Part shown: piece by piece, positions 24,818 to 40,712 of the stretch
Numbering within the stretch: position 1 is the stretch's first letter
How the letters are laid out: each line of letters opens with the position of its first letter
NCBI RefSeq assembly: GCF_000002425.4
Contig: NC_037275.1
Span: 510,852 to 574,851, forward strand
Length of the DNA: 64,000 nt
Direction: 5' to 3'
Source of the DNA: Physcomitrium patens
Taxonomy: Eukaryota > Streptophyta > Bryopsida > Funariales > Funariaceae
Notes under the pieces: generated by a model
Database searches by the model: none
Told to the model about the DNA's origin: nothing
The model's input: only the letters and a program-made list of their open reading frames with translations
Position numbers and translations under genes: made by a program

Positions 24818-26700
24818 GCATTCAACTTTATCTATTTAAGTTTTTATTTTTTAAATGTATAAATATAGAATCGTTTGATTTTTTTTAAGACAAACTTGTA
24901 GCTAAAGCAAAATAAATTACACCCACCAAAATTTATGTTTAAAATCTTACCATGGATTTTTTAATAGATATCATATATCTAGTGATAATCTAACTAGTAT
25001 AAATAACACTTATTTAGTTAAGTTTTATCAAATCATATGAGGTTCTGAATACAATATGACTTCTAACCATCTAAAAGGCTTTTGCTTGCTGATAAGATGT
25101 TAAAGTTTGCATAGAAAATATAAGTATTTTCTAAAATTAATATTAATAAATAACTAAAAAAATACAAATTAAAAATTTTTAAAAATAATATTATACATAA
25201 AAACATAAAAGACATTTAAAAAAAGTCTTAGTTAAATGGAATTAAATGCCAATGTCTTAAATTTTTTTTTTATTCATTAATAAATTTATTTGTCAAAACC
25301 TGTAAAATTTAATTAGAAATTAATAAGGAATTGTTTTAATTTGGTTCATATGCCATTAAAGAGTAGTGGTCAAGACATAACGTAAGTGTGTTTGGGCAAA
25401 AAATTAAAGAGATTATGCACTTTGGTATTGTAATGCAGATGAATAAATTGTTTGCAAATCTTGAGATTCCTCTTCAACCAAGAAAGTAAGAAGTTTGACT
25501 ATTTTAATTTTAGTTATGATAAAGTGAGGGCTATTTTGTTTTGTTTTGTTTTGTTTTTTTTTAATTAAAAAAATTAGAACCATCTGCCTCACATATTCAA
25601 GTCAAGACATTCAATCAAGAAAATAGGCATCTTGCAGAATGTTTCACAAACTAAATAACAATAAAAACCCAAAAGAAAAACACAAGTACAACTCACACTG
25701 CGACAATCTGTAACAAAGTATGGACAAACAATTCAAGGCAAAGCTCCTACAAAAAGCTAAAAAACCTCTTCCAAATAAAAGACCAATTTTGAACTAATTC
25801 ACGAATCCACGAAGGCATCACCATACAACAGGAGTAGAAAAGAAGTTATTAAAAAATCAAGACCCCGAATAAAAGGCTTATAAGACACCCACCCCCACCA
25901 ACACTAGCCCCCATGGATGCAAAGGATTTTATTTATGGTACCCAGTTTTAGAATAATATCCTGCATTCACTAGAAGAATAGTTAGTTTTCTGAGACCCTT
26001 CTTAAATTAGGTATCAAAATTAAAATTCCTTTTTCTTATCTTCAAGGTGTATAAATATAGGCCTCTAACAAAAACCATTCTTAATAAGATGTGAAGTACG
26101 TTGACAGATGTGGCATACATTACATTATGCATCATGTCATTATAATTGACTCTGAAACATTACTCAAAATCCAACTTTTTCAACATAATTTGAAAAGGAA
26201 GTCTAACTAATGCATAACTTGATGATACAGCTTGCTAACAAATTAGGCTTGTATGCTATATCATCTGCAATGCTTTCGGAGAGACAGAAGATTTAGTTCA
26301 AGACTTGAGTTACACTGTTCGGCATCATCAGCACTGGCAAACTGTGACATGTATTTAGTCCTCTGAGTAAATGAATCTGGAAGTTGCTGTAGCTAGAATA
26401 CTACGAAGCCATAACAACTTCAACACTTGTTTGATTTTAAGGTTCAGAAAGTGTAGCAGAATACTTCTCAGGATTACGTTATCAAATACATGTTCCGCAA
26501 TAAAAAAATTGAGTAATCTGTCTGAGTGCTGTATAGTTAACAGATTTCCCATGTGCACATGTTTATCAATATAAGCCAGTCTCATTCACAGTTTGAGTGA
26601 TCGCCTGTCTAGTTTCTGAAGAGATATATATGTTACATTCTGTAAGCAAGTAGTAAATGTGAGGATGGGTCGATTAACTTGTTGAATTCCTCACCTTGCA
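22210..26700. other. Long AT-rich intergenic stretch
   Basis: I see no gene, RNA or element with recognisable domains. It contains a TA array at about 24,791-24,817, a TTTTG repeat near 25,537-25,560 and a less AT-rich segment at 25,560-26,600, which may belong to the downstream flank of the hexokinase gene. Confidence 0.55.
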
Positions 26701-26830
26701 TACCTTAGCTGCTTCCAGAGTCTTCTACATACATACACAGTAACATAATCCAACCACTAATCAATGTATTCCAAGCCATAGACGTATGAAACAGAATGTT
26801 GTGTAGCTTGTAGCCAATTAGATTGGGGCT

Positions 26831-26925
26831 CAGATTGCGTGAATTGTGTACTTCTGGGTGTTGGTTCAGATTGTGTGAATTGTGTGCTTCTGGGCGGTAA
26901 TTCAGATTGTGTGTGTTGTGAACAG
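26831..26925. repeat. 36-bp minisatellite downstream of hexokinase
   Basis: Two full 36-bp units (26,831-26,866 and 26,867-26,902) and a partial third, each starting CAGATTGYGTGAATTGTGT. On the minus strand it lies in an open stretch (27,055-26,705) giving 12-residue repeats of P-E-(A/V)-H-N-S type, but that stretch shows no family pattern and lies after the hexokinase stop. Confidence 0.85.
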
Positions 26926-27343
26926 GAGGAGGAATTTCCTCCACATAAGTGCACCGACGGCCTCTCCGCAGCTTCAGAAGGCCTTTCCATAGGGCACGTG
27001 ATTTTGTTCGCACCCCTGTGAAGCAAAAAAATCGAAGGTACTGTGTAAAAACCATGAAGCTATAACTTTCGCAAGAGCTATGAAGAACTTGGCATGATCA
27101 CGTAGGTATTGAAAATCAATCGAGTTCAAGTTGACACCAATGTTTGCATCCCAATTGTCAGGCAGGCAAGAATAGGACCTGAATCCTAGATGACCATAAG
27201 CTAATATTGAGTGAGTGAACACGTATTCCAATTCAGGCTTGGCCAAAACATTACACAACGTAAAGATAAAAAAAACAAGGGTGGTGTGATATGAATGAAG
27301 TTAGGCAACCACCTCGGGAAAATCGTGAACAGGTTTGTATGTC

Positions 27344-30561
<3,218 letters not shown>

Positions 30562-31990
30562 TGTGGCTCAATAGGCTTGTTTATCAGCTAGGCCACCGTC
30601 ACTCTGCTTCGTATCCTCTCTGCTTGCACTAGTAAGCTCAGTATGTCGTCTGCTATGATCATGATTTCTGTCGAAAATCGGCCTCCAAGATTTTCAAAAC
30701 GTGATGCTCTCTCACATTACTCTTTCTGGAAGATTCCAAGTGCCCTAAAATCGACGACTCCCCAATTGATCGATGCCTTCGAAGTGATTCCAGCCTACGT
30801 GCATGTTGTTGTGACTTCTTAAGCTTCATTGTACTTCGCAGTCATTGCAAGGCTCGGCCGCTTGGAAACAAGAGTGTGCTGACAGAGGACTCAAAATAGC
30901 GGGATCGCCATGATAATTCAGCCATCACCCAGAATGTCAAACCCTATCATGCTCGATAGTGATCTAATCAGCGTGCAACCGTGCTCATGGCGCGCCTACT
31001 CGAACGACAATACTCTTGCGGACACTTTCAAGGAAGCAGAATAACCTCACTACTCGTCTGCTCAGATATTTCGTAAGCCTCCAGCGCCCCGAGTTAGCGA
31101 ACTTGTTTTGCGAACACCTTGCTCTCAACTTACCAGATCCGCCATACAGATCCCACACAACCCACACCGCACATTCAGATTGCGCCATCCTGATGGCAAT
31201 ACTTACGCACTGTTCAAATGTAAAAATCCAGAATGAACTGGAAGAAGATTACAACCAGTCCACGAGCAAAGAATGAGCCAACGATCATTGCCGGCAATCC
31301 TACATTTACCAGTCCCCTTATTTGCCATTGAAAACTTTCAGACATGCCGAGGGATGAGCGAACCTCGATACTTGGCTGCTCTCCGATCAAGTAATGGAAG
31401 GCCTGCTAGACAAAAATCAAATTTTTGTCATAGTGGTAAAGAACCCTAGAAGATCACCAGAAGGCTCCCCATGTGTCCCTGGGCTCGCAATCCAGAGATT
31501 GCGTCCATAGATGCATGCAATTGAGGAGGATGGCGGCGCACAGCTCATGAACAGGGTCGCGACCTTATCACGCAGGAGCCCAAAGGTTAGACTCCTGTTA
31601 TAATAACTCTTAGAATCCCCGCAACGCGCCAGCCTGCTGCTGGAACAGCCCACTACCCTTTGGTCTGTTCAAGTCTGGATGTATGCTTACTTGGCAAACA
31701 TGGCATTCTGAAGAGACACAATGAGCAGAGTTTCTCGTTGTCTAAATAATCTGGATCCGGTCGCCATGCTAGAACGCAATGCCCACGAATACTTTTTACC
31801 GATCCAGTGCTCAGTCTCAGCGACGGCTAACACAACATGAAAATACATCCCCAATTCATCCTCCCATTGTGTTCAATATTTGATCGTCCAAGACACCCAT
31901 GTGAGGAAATCTATATACAGATACTTCGACGTATTTAACAATTAAAACGACGAAGTAAAAAAAAAAAAAAAAAAAAAAACGTTCTCAAAC
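30562..31990. other. Moderate-GC upstream flank of hexokinase
   Basis: Probable promoter and leader of the hexokinase gene. Short frames exist on both strands (for example 31,653-31,417 minus, starting MGCSSSRL, which resembles a myristoylation signal), but none continues into a recognisable domain. An A homopolymer of more than 20 bases closes the segment at about 31,957-31,979. Confidence 0.4.
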
Positions 31991-33619
31991 GTATGACAAA
32001 TTCACTTCTATATCAACTCCTGCCGGGAGATCCAGCTGCATCTACCTCCAACTCATCGAAAATCGACAAATAAACAGTAAACAGACTTACATTCATACAA
32101 AGATTTAGCAACACAAGGCATCATGTATAGTATGATTCATACACTAAAGTTTGTGCTTTAAGTAATCATCTAACGTATTCGACTCATTGTCAACTACCTC
32201 CCATTTCTAATATACTATAATAGCAATACATTAAATTCATTGTAATTGGAAGGGGTTTGTGTGAACTATTAATAGTTGGTAGTTGTTGATTGGTTGAGAT
32301 AGAATAATAGTATAAATAGATATCACACCTCTCTTGATAGCATTAATAGGTGCCACACATCATGGTTTTGTAAAAGTTGGATTCTTTGTTTTTTAATCCA
32401 CCATTGATTAAAATTAGGTAGGCCTATATCCAAAATGGATCAAAGAGAATCTTCAACTAAAACATTTATGTAAATTTTGTTTTTGGACCAAATTGTGTGA
32501 ATACACTTAAAATCCTTTTAATTTCTATTTTCCCATATGGAGGTTTTTTCTATTTTTACACCTACTAGATATATATTGAAATGCTTAAGTTATCAGAAAT
32601 AGGTTGTCTACTGTAGATGTTTCATGACAAAAAGATTCTTCTTTTTTAGTGTATTAAAAACAAGGAACATTAAATTGCTTTCAAATTAAATTTCTTTACT
32701 ATGGATAGAATCTTGTATTATCTATTGTAAGTCAAGACCTTGCAGCTCTCAAAGAGAAAAATTTAAAGAAGAAATGTTGAGACAAAAATATTAATGTCAC
32801 TATAGACTTTGGCTAAGAAAGAGCAAAGAAAAAACCACACATTCATATAAACTATTGATTGAAATTTATTGAAGATGCATAAGGAAAATATAATTTGTAT
32901 AAAAAATAATGATTGGAAATTAAATAAGAATATAAATAAAAGATTTTATGATCTTGTTTTATAAACTCTTTTGTATTAAAATCATCATAAAAAGAAAAAA
33001 AATTTAATAAAAGTATTATAAAATTTCTTTTAAAGAAAAAAGCCACAAATTGACAAATTGTAGATTGATAAAGCAAGTTCTTCTAAGCAATGGAATTCGA
33101 TCATAGATTAAATTGCTAAGATGAAATTTCTTATACACTCAACTATTAATTAAAGATAAAAAATACTCTTGTACATAAAAAGATAAAATTATATTTAAAA
33201 TTTTATACCACATCTCAAAATCATTTTATAAGCACAAGTTTCATTTCAAAATATCAATAGATCTTAAAATTTGTATTATATTTCTTAGATATTTGATCAT
33301 ACATTTAAATTCCAATCGCCAATGATAATTAAAGATATTCATAATATACTTTTAAATTGAGAATTTAATACAAATATAATTCAACTTAAAAAAAATTATA
33401 TTGCAAGGCATTATAAATCTAAAAATATATATGTATAAAAAAGGATTAAAAAGATATAGGTATTGGATTTACTTGACTTAAGTATCTTAAATTTACTAGC
33501 CTTTAACAATTTTTACTTGACTTAAGTATCTACAATATAACTCTAGTTTTGGTATTTTATCACAAATCTAATTTACTTTCAAATATTTTATATAATATAC
33601 CATTTATAGGTTCAAAAGA

Positions 33620-33684
<65 letters not shown>

Positions 33685-35400
33685 AAAGTCATATATCACT
33701 AATAATAATTGTTGTTTTTTATCCAAGATTTACAAGTCTTTAATCTATTAGCCATTGACTTCACAACATTATATTTTTTTTTTAGGTAACAATTTTGTTG
33801 CAGTCCTATCTAAAAAAGAGAATAGAGGAGTATGGAAAAAATCCTAAGATAAAAAGAGAGATAGAAATAAAAGCATAGAGTCTTTTCTAAATTAATAAAT
33901 TTAATTATAATTTTATTCTATTAATATATTTTAAATTTATTTTTTAATTTATTTTTATTAATTATTTTAATCAACTTCTATATAATATTTTATCTATATA
34001 TTTATCAAAACTGATCTAAGTTGAGTTTTTTTTCTTTTATTCAATCTAATTTTGCTACTAATTTAGTCATTATTATATAAAGTAATCATTGATTATTTCT
34101 ATGATCTTCAAATTTAAAGCCTCATTTTTTTTTTCCTTCAAACCAACTTTAAATTATTTTAAAAATAGTCTTCATCATTTAAATTTAACACACTAAGTAT
34201 ATTGTATGTATCTAATTATTTAAATTTCTACCTCACTATTATTAAATTTTTTCATTTTTTCTATTTATTTCTTTTAAAATAATTATATTTTTTTCATAAA
34301 TATTTAAATATATAACTAGCTTTTTTACTTAATTTGATATTTTAATTATTAGATGTGTTTTATTCTAAGTTATACAACAATCAATGTAAAATAATAACTT
34401 TGTTTGTAACATGATGACTTCAAAGTAACTCATAAAATATATACTTTTAAATTCAAAGCATAAATTTGAAGTAAAAAAAATTCTAAAATGAAAAAAAATA
34501 TTGTAATGAAAATCAACTTTAAAGCTATTTTAATAGAATTTTTATTACATAAAATAAAATAAAATATTTATTGATTTACAATAATATTATATATATAAAA
34601 TAAGTGGCAAATACAACCTAATATGTATATAGTGTAGATGTGAAATAATTAAAGATATTGTAAAATAAGTTGAAGAAGAACTTTAGTATAATAAATCTAT
34701 AATTTTGAATATGATTTTGTAACCATCTTGTAACAAAATATTTGATTATTACAAGTAATTATATATTTAGATGTATTACTTTTACTTACTTTTAAAAAGT
34801 ATTGTAATTGTAGCTAAAAACCTTGTATTTATCCAAAATAAATCTTCTTCATAACAAAGGTTTTATATTAATTTTATAATAGCAATAAACTTCTATAAGA
34901 AGCTTATTAAAGTACGTGTTATGTGTAGAATCATCTATAGATTTAGTTTATAATTAAAAAGCTTCTTAGAAATTTTTTGAAGAAAATATTATCTACAAGA
35001 TATTTTTCTACTTATTTCTATTTGATTCTATTATATAAATTAAAAAAGAGTCAATATCATCTTTTATGTAAAAATCTTAATTTTTTTATTTTAAAAAAGA
35101 TGTAAGATTATCCAATCCATCTAAAAATATGATCTAATTTAAATACCTAAATATATTAAATAATTAAAAAATAGAAGATTATTAAATCTATTTTAAAAAG
35201 AACTCAATTTTCTATATTTTCATGCATAAAGTCTTGCAAACAATGTAACACCATTTAATTTAATTGACAATATTGTCAAACTCTATAATTAAGACATATC
35301 AAAAATATACAAGATTTTAAGGCTTTTAAATCTATTTTGTAATTATATTAAAACTTGAAAAAAATAATATACCTAATGTGGTCAAAGATATGAGATTATT
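31991..35400. other. AT-rich intergenic DNA
   Basis: No gene or recognisable element. It contains the longest TA microsatellite of the window (33,622-33,681, about 30 units). Confidence 0.6.
33622..33681. repeat. TA microsatellite
   Basis: About 30 uninterrupted TA units, the longest of at least eight TA arrays in the window. Confidence 0.95.
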
Positions 35401-37735
35401 TAATCTATTTAGCAATAATATCAAATTAGATTACTAATAAAAATATAATGTAATCAAAGATATAAGCTTACTTAATCTATTAGGTAAAGATTTAAAGCTT
35501 AAGTATTAGAATAAATCTAAAATAGTCAAAGATGTAAGATTTTTTAATCTATTTATAAATAATAATAAATTTAAATATATTATAAATTTTTTAAGATTAA
35601 AGATGTAAAAGTTTATACTTTATTTAGTAATGATATTAAGCTACGTTATCAAGATATATGAAGTGTAGTCAAAGATATAGAATTGTTTAGTTTAAAAGAT
35701 AATAATGTCAAATTTGAATACTAGAATATACTAAAAGTAATCAAAGATGTAGGATCCTTTAATACATTTATCAATAATATTTGGTTAAAATACTAATATA
35801 TTTTAAATGTAGTCAAAGATATAAAATTCCCTAGTTCATTTAGCAATGATGTCAAGCTTAAGCACCAAGATATATCAAATGTAGTCAAAGATATAAGATT
35901 GCCTAATTCATTTGGCAATGATGTCAAGCTTGAGCAACTATATATAATAAATGTAGTCAAAGTTGTAAAGTTGCCTAATACATTTGGCAATAATATCAAG
36001 CTTCAACAACTAGATATATTAAATTTAGTCAAAGATATAAGGTTGCTTAATTCATTTGGCAATGATATCATGCTTGAACACCAAGATATATTAAGTATAG
36101 TCAAAGAAGTAAGGTTGCTTAGTTCATTTGGCAATATTTTCATGCTTGTACAAGAAGATATATTAAGTGTAGTCAATGACATAAGGTTATCTAGTTCATT
36201 AGGTAATGATGTCAGACTTGAATAAGAAGATATATCTAGTATAGTCAGAGATGTAAGCTTACCTAGTTCATTTAGCAATAATGTGAAGCTTATGCAAGAA
36301 GATATATTAAGTGTAGTTAAAGATGTAAGGTTGCTTACTTTATTTGGCAATATTGTCAAGCTTGATCAAAAAGATATTTTAAGTATAATTAAAGATATAA
36401 GGTTATATAATTTATTTGGTAATGATATTAAACTTGAGCAAGAATATATATCAAATGTAGTCAAAGATGTAAGGTTGCCTAGCTCATTTGGCAATGATAT
36501 CAAGCTTGTGCAAGAAGATATATTAAGTGTGGTCAAAGATATAAGATTGCCTAGTACATTTGGCAATAATGTCAAACTTGAGTACTTAGATATATCAAGT
36601 ATAGTCAAAGATGTAAAGTTGTCTAATTCATTTGGCAATGATGTTAAACTTAAGGACTAAAATATATCAAGTATAATCAAAGATGTAAGATTACTTAGTT
36701 TATTTAGTAATGATATCAAACTTAAGCAAGAAGTTATTTTAAGTATAGTTAAAGATGTAAGGTTGCTTAGTTCATTTGAAAATGATGTCAAGCTTAAAAA
36801 TTGACATACATCAAGTGTAGTTAAAGATATAAAGTTATTTAATTTACTTAATAATAATGTCAAGCTTAGGCATGAAGATATTTTAAGTATAGTAAAAAAA
36901 AAGTAAGACTATATAATATATTAGGAATAATTATCAATAATTTCTTTTCATTTAAATTAAGTGTAGTTAAAGATTTAAGATTTTTAAATATATTTGATAT
37001 TTTTTTGAAGCTTAAACACTTAAATTTTCCAAGTGTAGTAAAAGAAGTAAGATTATCTATTCTATTTGGCAATAATAACAATTTTAAGTACCAAAATAAA
37101 TTAAGTGTAATCAATGATGTTAAGTTGCTCAATCCATTTGGCAATGGTATTAAATTTATGCATCCAAATAGATTCAATGTGAGCAAAGATGTAACATTGC
37201 TTATATCTTCTAGCAATAATTTTAACTTATTACATGAAGATACGTTAAGCACAATCAAAGATGTAAGTCTTTTAAATTATTTGGCAATGATGTCAAATGT
37301 AGGCATGAAAATATATCAAGTGTAGTCAAAGATATAAGGTTGCCTACTTCATTTGGCAATGATGTCAAACTTGAGCACGTAGATATATCAAATGTAGTCA
37401 AAAATGTAAAGTTGTTTAGTTCATTTGGCAATATTGTCAAGCTTGTGGAAGAAGATATTTTAAGTATAGTCAAAGATATAAGATTACCTAATTCATTTGG
37501 CAATAATATCAAGCTTGAGCAAGAAGATATATCAAGTGTAGTCAAAAATATAAGGTTACCTAGTTCATTTGGCAATGATGTTAAGTTTGAGCAACAAGAT
37601 ATTTTAAGTACAGTCAATGATGTAACATTGTTTAATTCAAGTGGCAATGATGTTAAGCTAAAACACTCAGTTATATTTAATTATTTTAAAGTAGTAATTC
37701 TTCTAAATGATTTTGATAATACTTTTAAATTTTAA
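35400..37735 (-). pseudogene. LRR array of a decayed kinase-NBS-LRR gene
   Basis: About 30 tandem copies of a 72-bp unit encode on the minus strand a 24-residue repeat of the form LTSLPNELGNLTSLTTLDIS, the plant LRR typical of NBS-LRR receptors. Units in the middle are well conserved; those at both ends are strongly decayed. From about 36,863 to 35,793 one frame is kept and is interrupted only by stop codons (near 36,657, 36,366, 36,003 and 35,793), whereas the N-terminal side (37,647-36,866) changes frame. Because the unit length is a multiple of three, the opposite strand also stays open; I treat that as a by-product. The array lies downstream of the NB-ARC and kinase remains on the same strand, so it is the C-terminal part of that gene, no longer functional. 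Confidence 0.85.
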
Positions 37736-38199
37736 CATCTTAAAAATCTAATGGAAGCAAAAAAATTACTTTCAACTTTATTAAGTATATTATTTTTTAA
37801 TTACTATAAAATAGTCCTTTCAACTATTTAACACTAAAAAATATATTTATATTTTAAAATTATCTTATTTTTAAAATATTGTATATATATATATATATGA
37901 TTAAAATATTATTACAACAAAAAAAATATAAAAAATATAATATTATCTAATTAATATAAAAAAATGGAATATTTATCTTTTAATATTTTTTCTTTTTTAA
38001 TTTATTATTCTTGTAAATATCATCTAAATAAAAACAATAAATGATACCTAATTTGATAATTCGTGAATTGGTTTTATACTCATGTTCCAAATTTGTATAC
38101 CTTTGTATTCTTTTTCAACTTTAACAATCTTGTGATTTATATTTAATAGTTGATCATGTATTCTTAAAACTCCTTTATTTCCTATCTTTACTAATGACT

Positions 38200-39130
38200 T
38201 TTTAAACAATGATCTAATATACTGTTTATATCTTCTTCTATTTCTTCTTCTTTTTTTTTAGTCCATATTTATAATGTTCTTTATTTCAACATGCCTTGTC
38301 AATATAGATTATTACAAAAAAATAACATATATAAAAAAAACATGTTCTTTTCAACATCTTTTAAATTATCAAAGTTTTTTTTTTTTAAATACTCCAAATC
38401 TTATAGTTACTATCTTTTTTATCTACATCCAAATCTCTTCTCTTTCCAATCTTTGTAAAATTCGCTCCCAATATCTCAACCTTTTTGCTCTTCTAAAAAT
38501 GTATCCATTACTTTTAAACTTAAAATCAAGCCATTACAAGTTTTTATAGTGTTTTTTTCCACCTCAATAAATTTATTATCCAACTTTTTTTGATATCTAT
38601 ATGAATAATTGTTCAACAATTCTAAACTTAATTTTTTTTTAAGTTTTTCAATACTTATTTTGTAAATAATTGTAGAATATTATTCCATTTATTTCAAATT
38701 TTGAATTGTCACAATCAATGTAATACCATTACTAGTACACAAAACATCCATATATATACATATACCTTCAATTTGACTTTAATTTTTTACATCATCAAGG
38801 CCAAAATGACATTCTTTTTAATAAAGGATGATTTTAATATTTCTTATACTTTCTTTAAATCTTTTTGTTTTTTTTTTCAACTTTGAGTTGTTGTAATATA
38901 TTGCAAGAGATTGAATAGCTATTACCACTATTTTGAGCAATTTCAATAAAGCATGAAGTATCATACATGTGCTTTATATCAATAAATATAGTCTTTGCTA
39001 TTATGGTCTTGTCTATTCCATCCATACCAATAAGACATATTATCTTTATATTTTTTGAGCATAGTTGTCTTATTTGGTATAAGCATTTTTTTCTATCCAA
39101 TAACATTTTTTTAAACATATCAACTTGCAT
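38200..39130 (-). pseudogene. NB-ARC (NBS) domain remnant of the same gene
   Basis: The stretch 39,130-38,855 shows a P-loop region reading LIGMDGIDKTIIAKTIF, matching the GMGGIGKTT-AK form of plant NB-ARC ATPases with two Gly-to-Asp changes and a Thr-to-Ile change at key positions. Downstream (38,850-38,200) only scattered fragments of the rest of the domain are traceable among stops and poly-T. The changes are mostly G-to-A/C-to-T. The domain would have bound ATP/ADP as the switch of the receptor; in this state it cannot. Confidence 0.75.
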
Positions 39131-39499
39131 GTTAATAAAAATAAAAAATTAAATGACTTCAAAATTATATAGGTTCTATTCTAGTTTAATTTGAAGCAAA
39201 CAATTAAATATGTTTTAGTAATTAATTATCATTATGGCATATTTGATTTGAATATAAAATATATTAAAATAATAAAATTACTTCTATACTTACTATATAT
39301 TTCAGAAAGCTTTACCATTTATGGTCTATAGTAGGTTTCTTTTGGATATATGATTTGATCCATGTTGTTTCAAGTTCTATCAAAAGACAGTAGTTTAACT
39401 AAATATTAGCCAAATAGGATCTTTTTTTTTAATATAATGAGTCTTTTACAAATATTTATAAATTTTGGACAATATGAAGGATTCCAATTCCAACACTCT

Positions 39500-40260
39500 T
39501 AGATGAGCTTGTTCAATTCATCACAATTTGAAGGAAGCCTTGGTCTTTCACCTTTTTCTATTCTTTTCAATATCTCTTCTTTAGAGATAATACCATCAAA
39601 TGGATCTTTTTTTTGAAAGAATCTTAAAACACACCATTGTAAATAAAAAAACATTTGCTTCAAAAGGACACATCTTAATTCTTTTGGAAATATTTTTTAA
39701 TATTTTTGGAGCCATATATTGTATACTACTATAAACATGATTATTTTCACTAACTTTTGGATATCTTTCAACATTCACCTTAGACATACCAAAATCTATC
39801 AATTTTATTGTAGCATGTTGAACAATTTTGTAAAATATTTTATCCTTGATAATATTGACTAATATATTTTCAAGCTTTAAATCTCAATGTGCAATTTTCA
39901 TGTCATGCAAGTAATACATATTTTTTATAATTTGACAAATAATACCAATAATAAATATAAATGATATTATTTTTTTCTTTTAATATATTATCCAAGCTTA
40001 TTTCAATCAATTCTATTTTCAAATATAATTCTTTATTTATTTCATATTTTTTAAGTAATTTTTTAATTTCATTATTTTTAGGATTTATAGCAAAAAAATA
40101 TTTGATTATGTTGGGATGGCCTAAATTAGCTAAAATTATTATTTCTTTAATAAAAATAATATTCAAATTTTTAGTTGCACAAAAAAATCTCTACTACTTA
40201 GATTTATAAACTTTTCCATAACTTCCTTCACCTAAGTATTGCATGGTTTGTAATGCTTTC
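39500..40260 (-). pseudogene. Protein kinase domain remnant of the same gene
   Basis: From right to left the minus strand shows a glycine-rich loop (LGEGSYGKVYKS near 40,240-40,205), the alpha-C/hinge region (40,166-39,903), a catalytic loop near 39,890 reading H-stop-DLKLENIL where the family has HRDLK..NIL (a CGA codon turned TGA), DFG in IDFGMSK (39,802 onward) and an APE-like MAPKIL. The parts lie in at least two frames. Kinase followed by NB-ARC and LRR is the domain order of the moss kinase-NBS-LRR (PNL) class. The domain is cut at its 5' side by the insertion of E2 at 40,261. Confidence 0.8.
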
Positions 40261-40712
40261 TATTAGGAACCATATACAAAACAACGATCTAAGACTAAGA
40301 AATAGAATTAACTTGATGTTAGAACAATAACTAGATACAAGACAAGAAGATCATGACTAGATCACAAGAAGTAAGTTGTCAAGTTTGAAGATCCCCTCAG
40401 CTTTGACTCTTATATATACTAGGTCCTATGAAGCTTCTTGAAAATTTTCTATGAAGCTTAGGAACAAAATAAGCCTAAGATCCTTCTTTAGTAACTTCTT
40501 GAATCATCTAAAATCTCCTAGAATCTTTTAGGATCTCCTATGACCTTCTAGAACTTTATTAGAATCTATTGGAACCTTTTGGAACCTTCTTAGAGTCTAT
40601 TAAAACCTTATGGAATCTTCTAAAATCTTCTAGGATCTATAAGAATCTTCTTAGATCCTTCTAAAATCTCCTAGAACCTTCTTGGATCTTCTTCAATTAT
40701 ATGACCATGACA
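40261..40712 (-). repeat. 3' LTR of E2
   Basis: 452 bp. It matches the split LTR at 48,030-48,125 plus 54,499-54,828 along its whole length with many transitions. Read on the minus strand it begins TGTCATGG and carries TATATATA near 40,415. It is preceded (plus-strand right side) by the purine-rich tract of the element. Confidence 0.85.

Noticed and set aside
31417-31653. Minus-strand frame starting MGCSSSRL (possible myristoylated protein)
   Set aside because: Only the first residues are suggestive; the rest has no domain or splice continuation, and it lies in the hexokinase upstream flank.
33622-33681. TA array as replication origin or matrix attachment site
   Set aside because: Simple TA arrays are common throughout this AT-rich DNA and nothing else supports such a function.
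35899-37735. Long plus-strand frames with VVKDVRLPNSFGND-type repeats
   Set aside because: They are the antisense reading of the LRR array. A 72-bp unit keeps both strands open, and the minus strand matches the known LRR pattern in the right order with NB-ARC and kinase.
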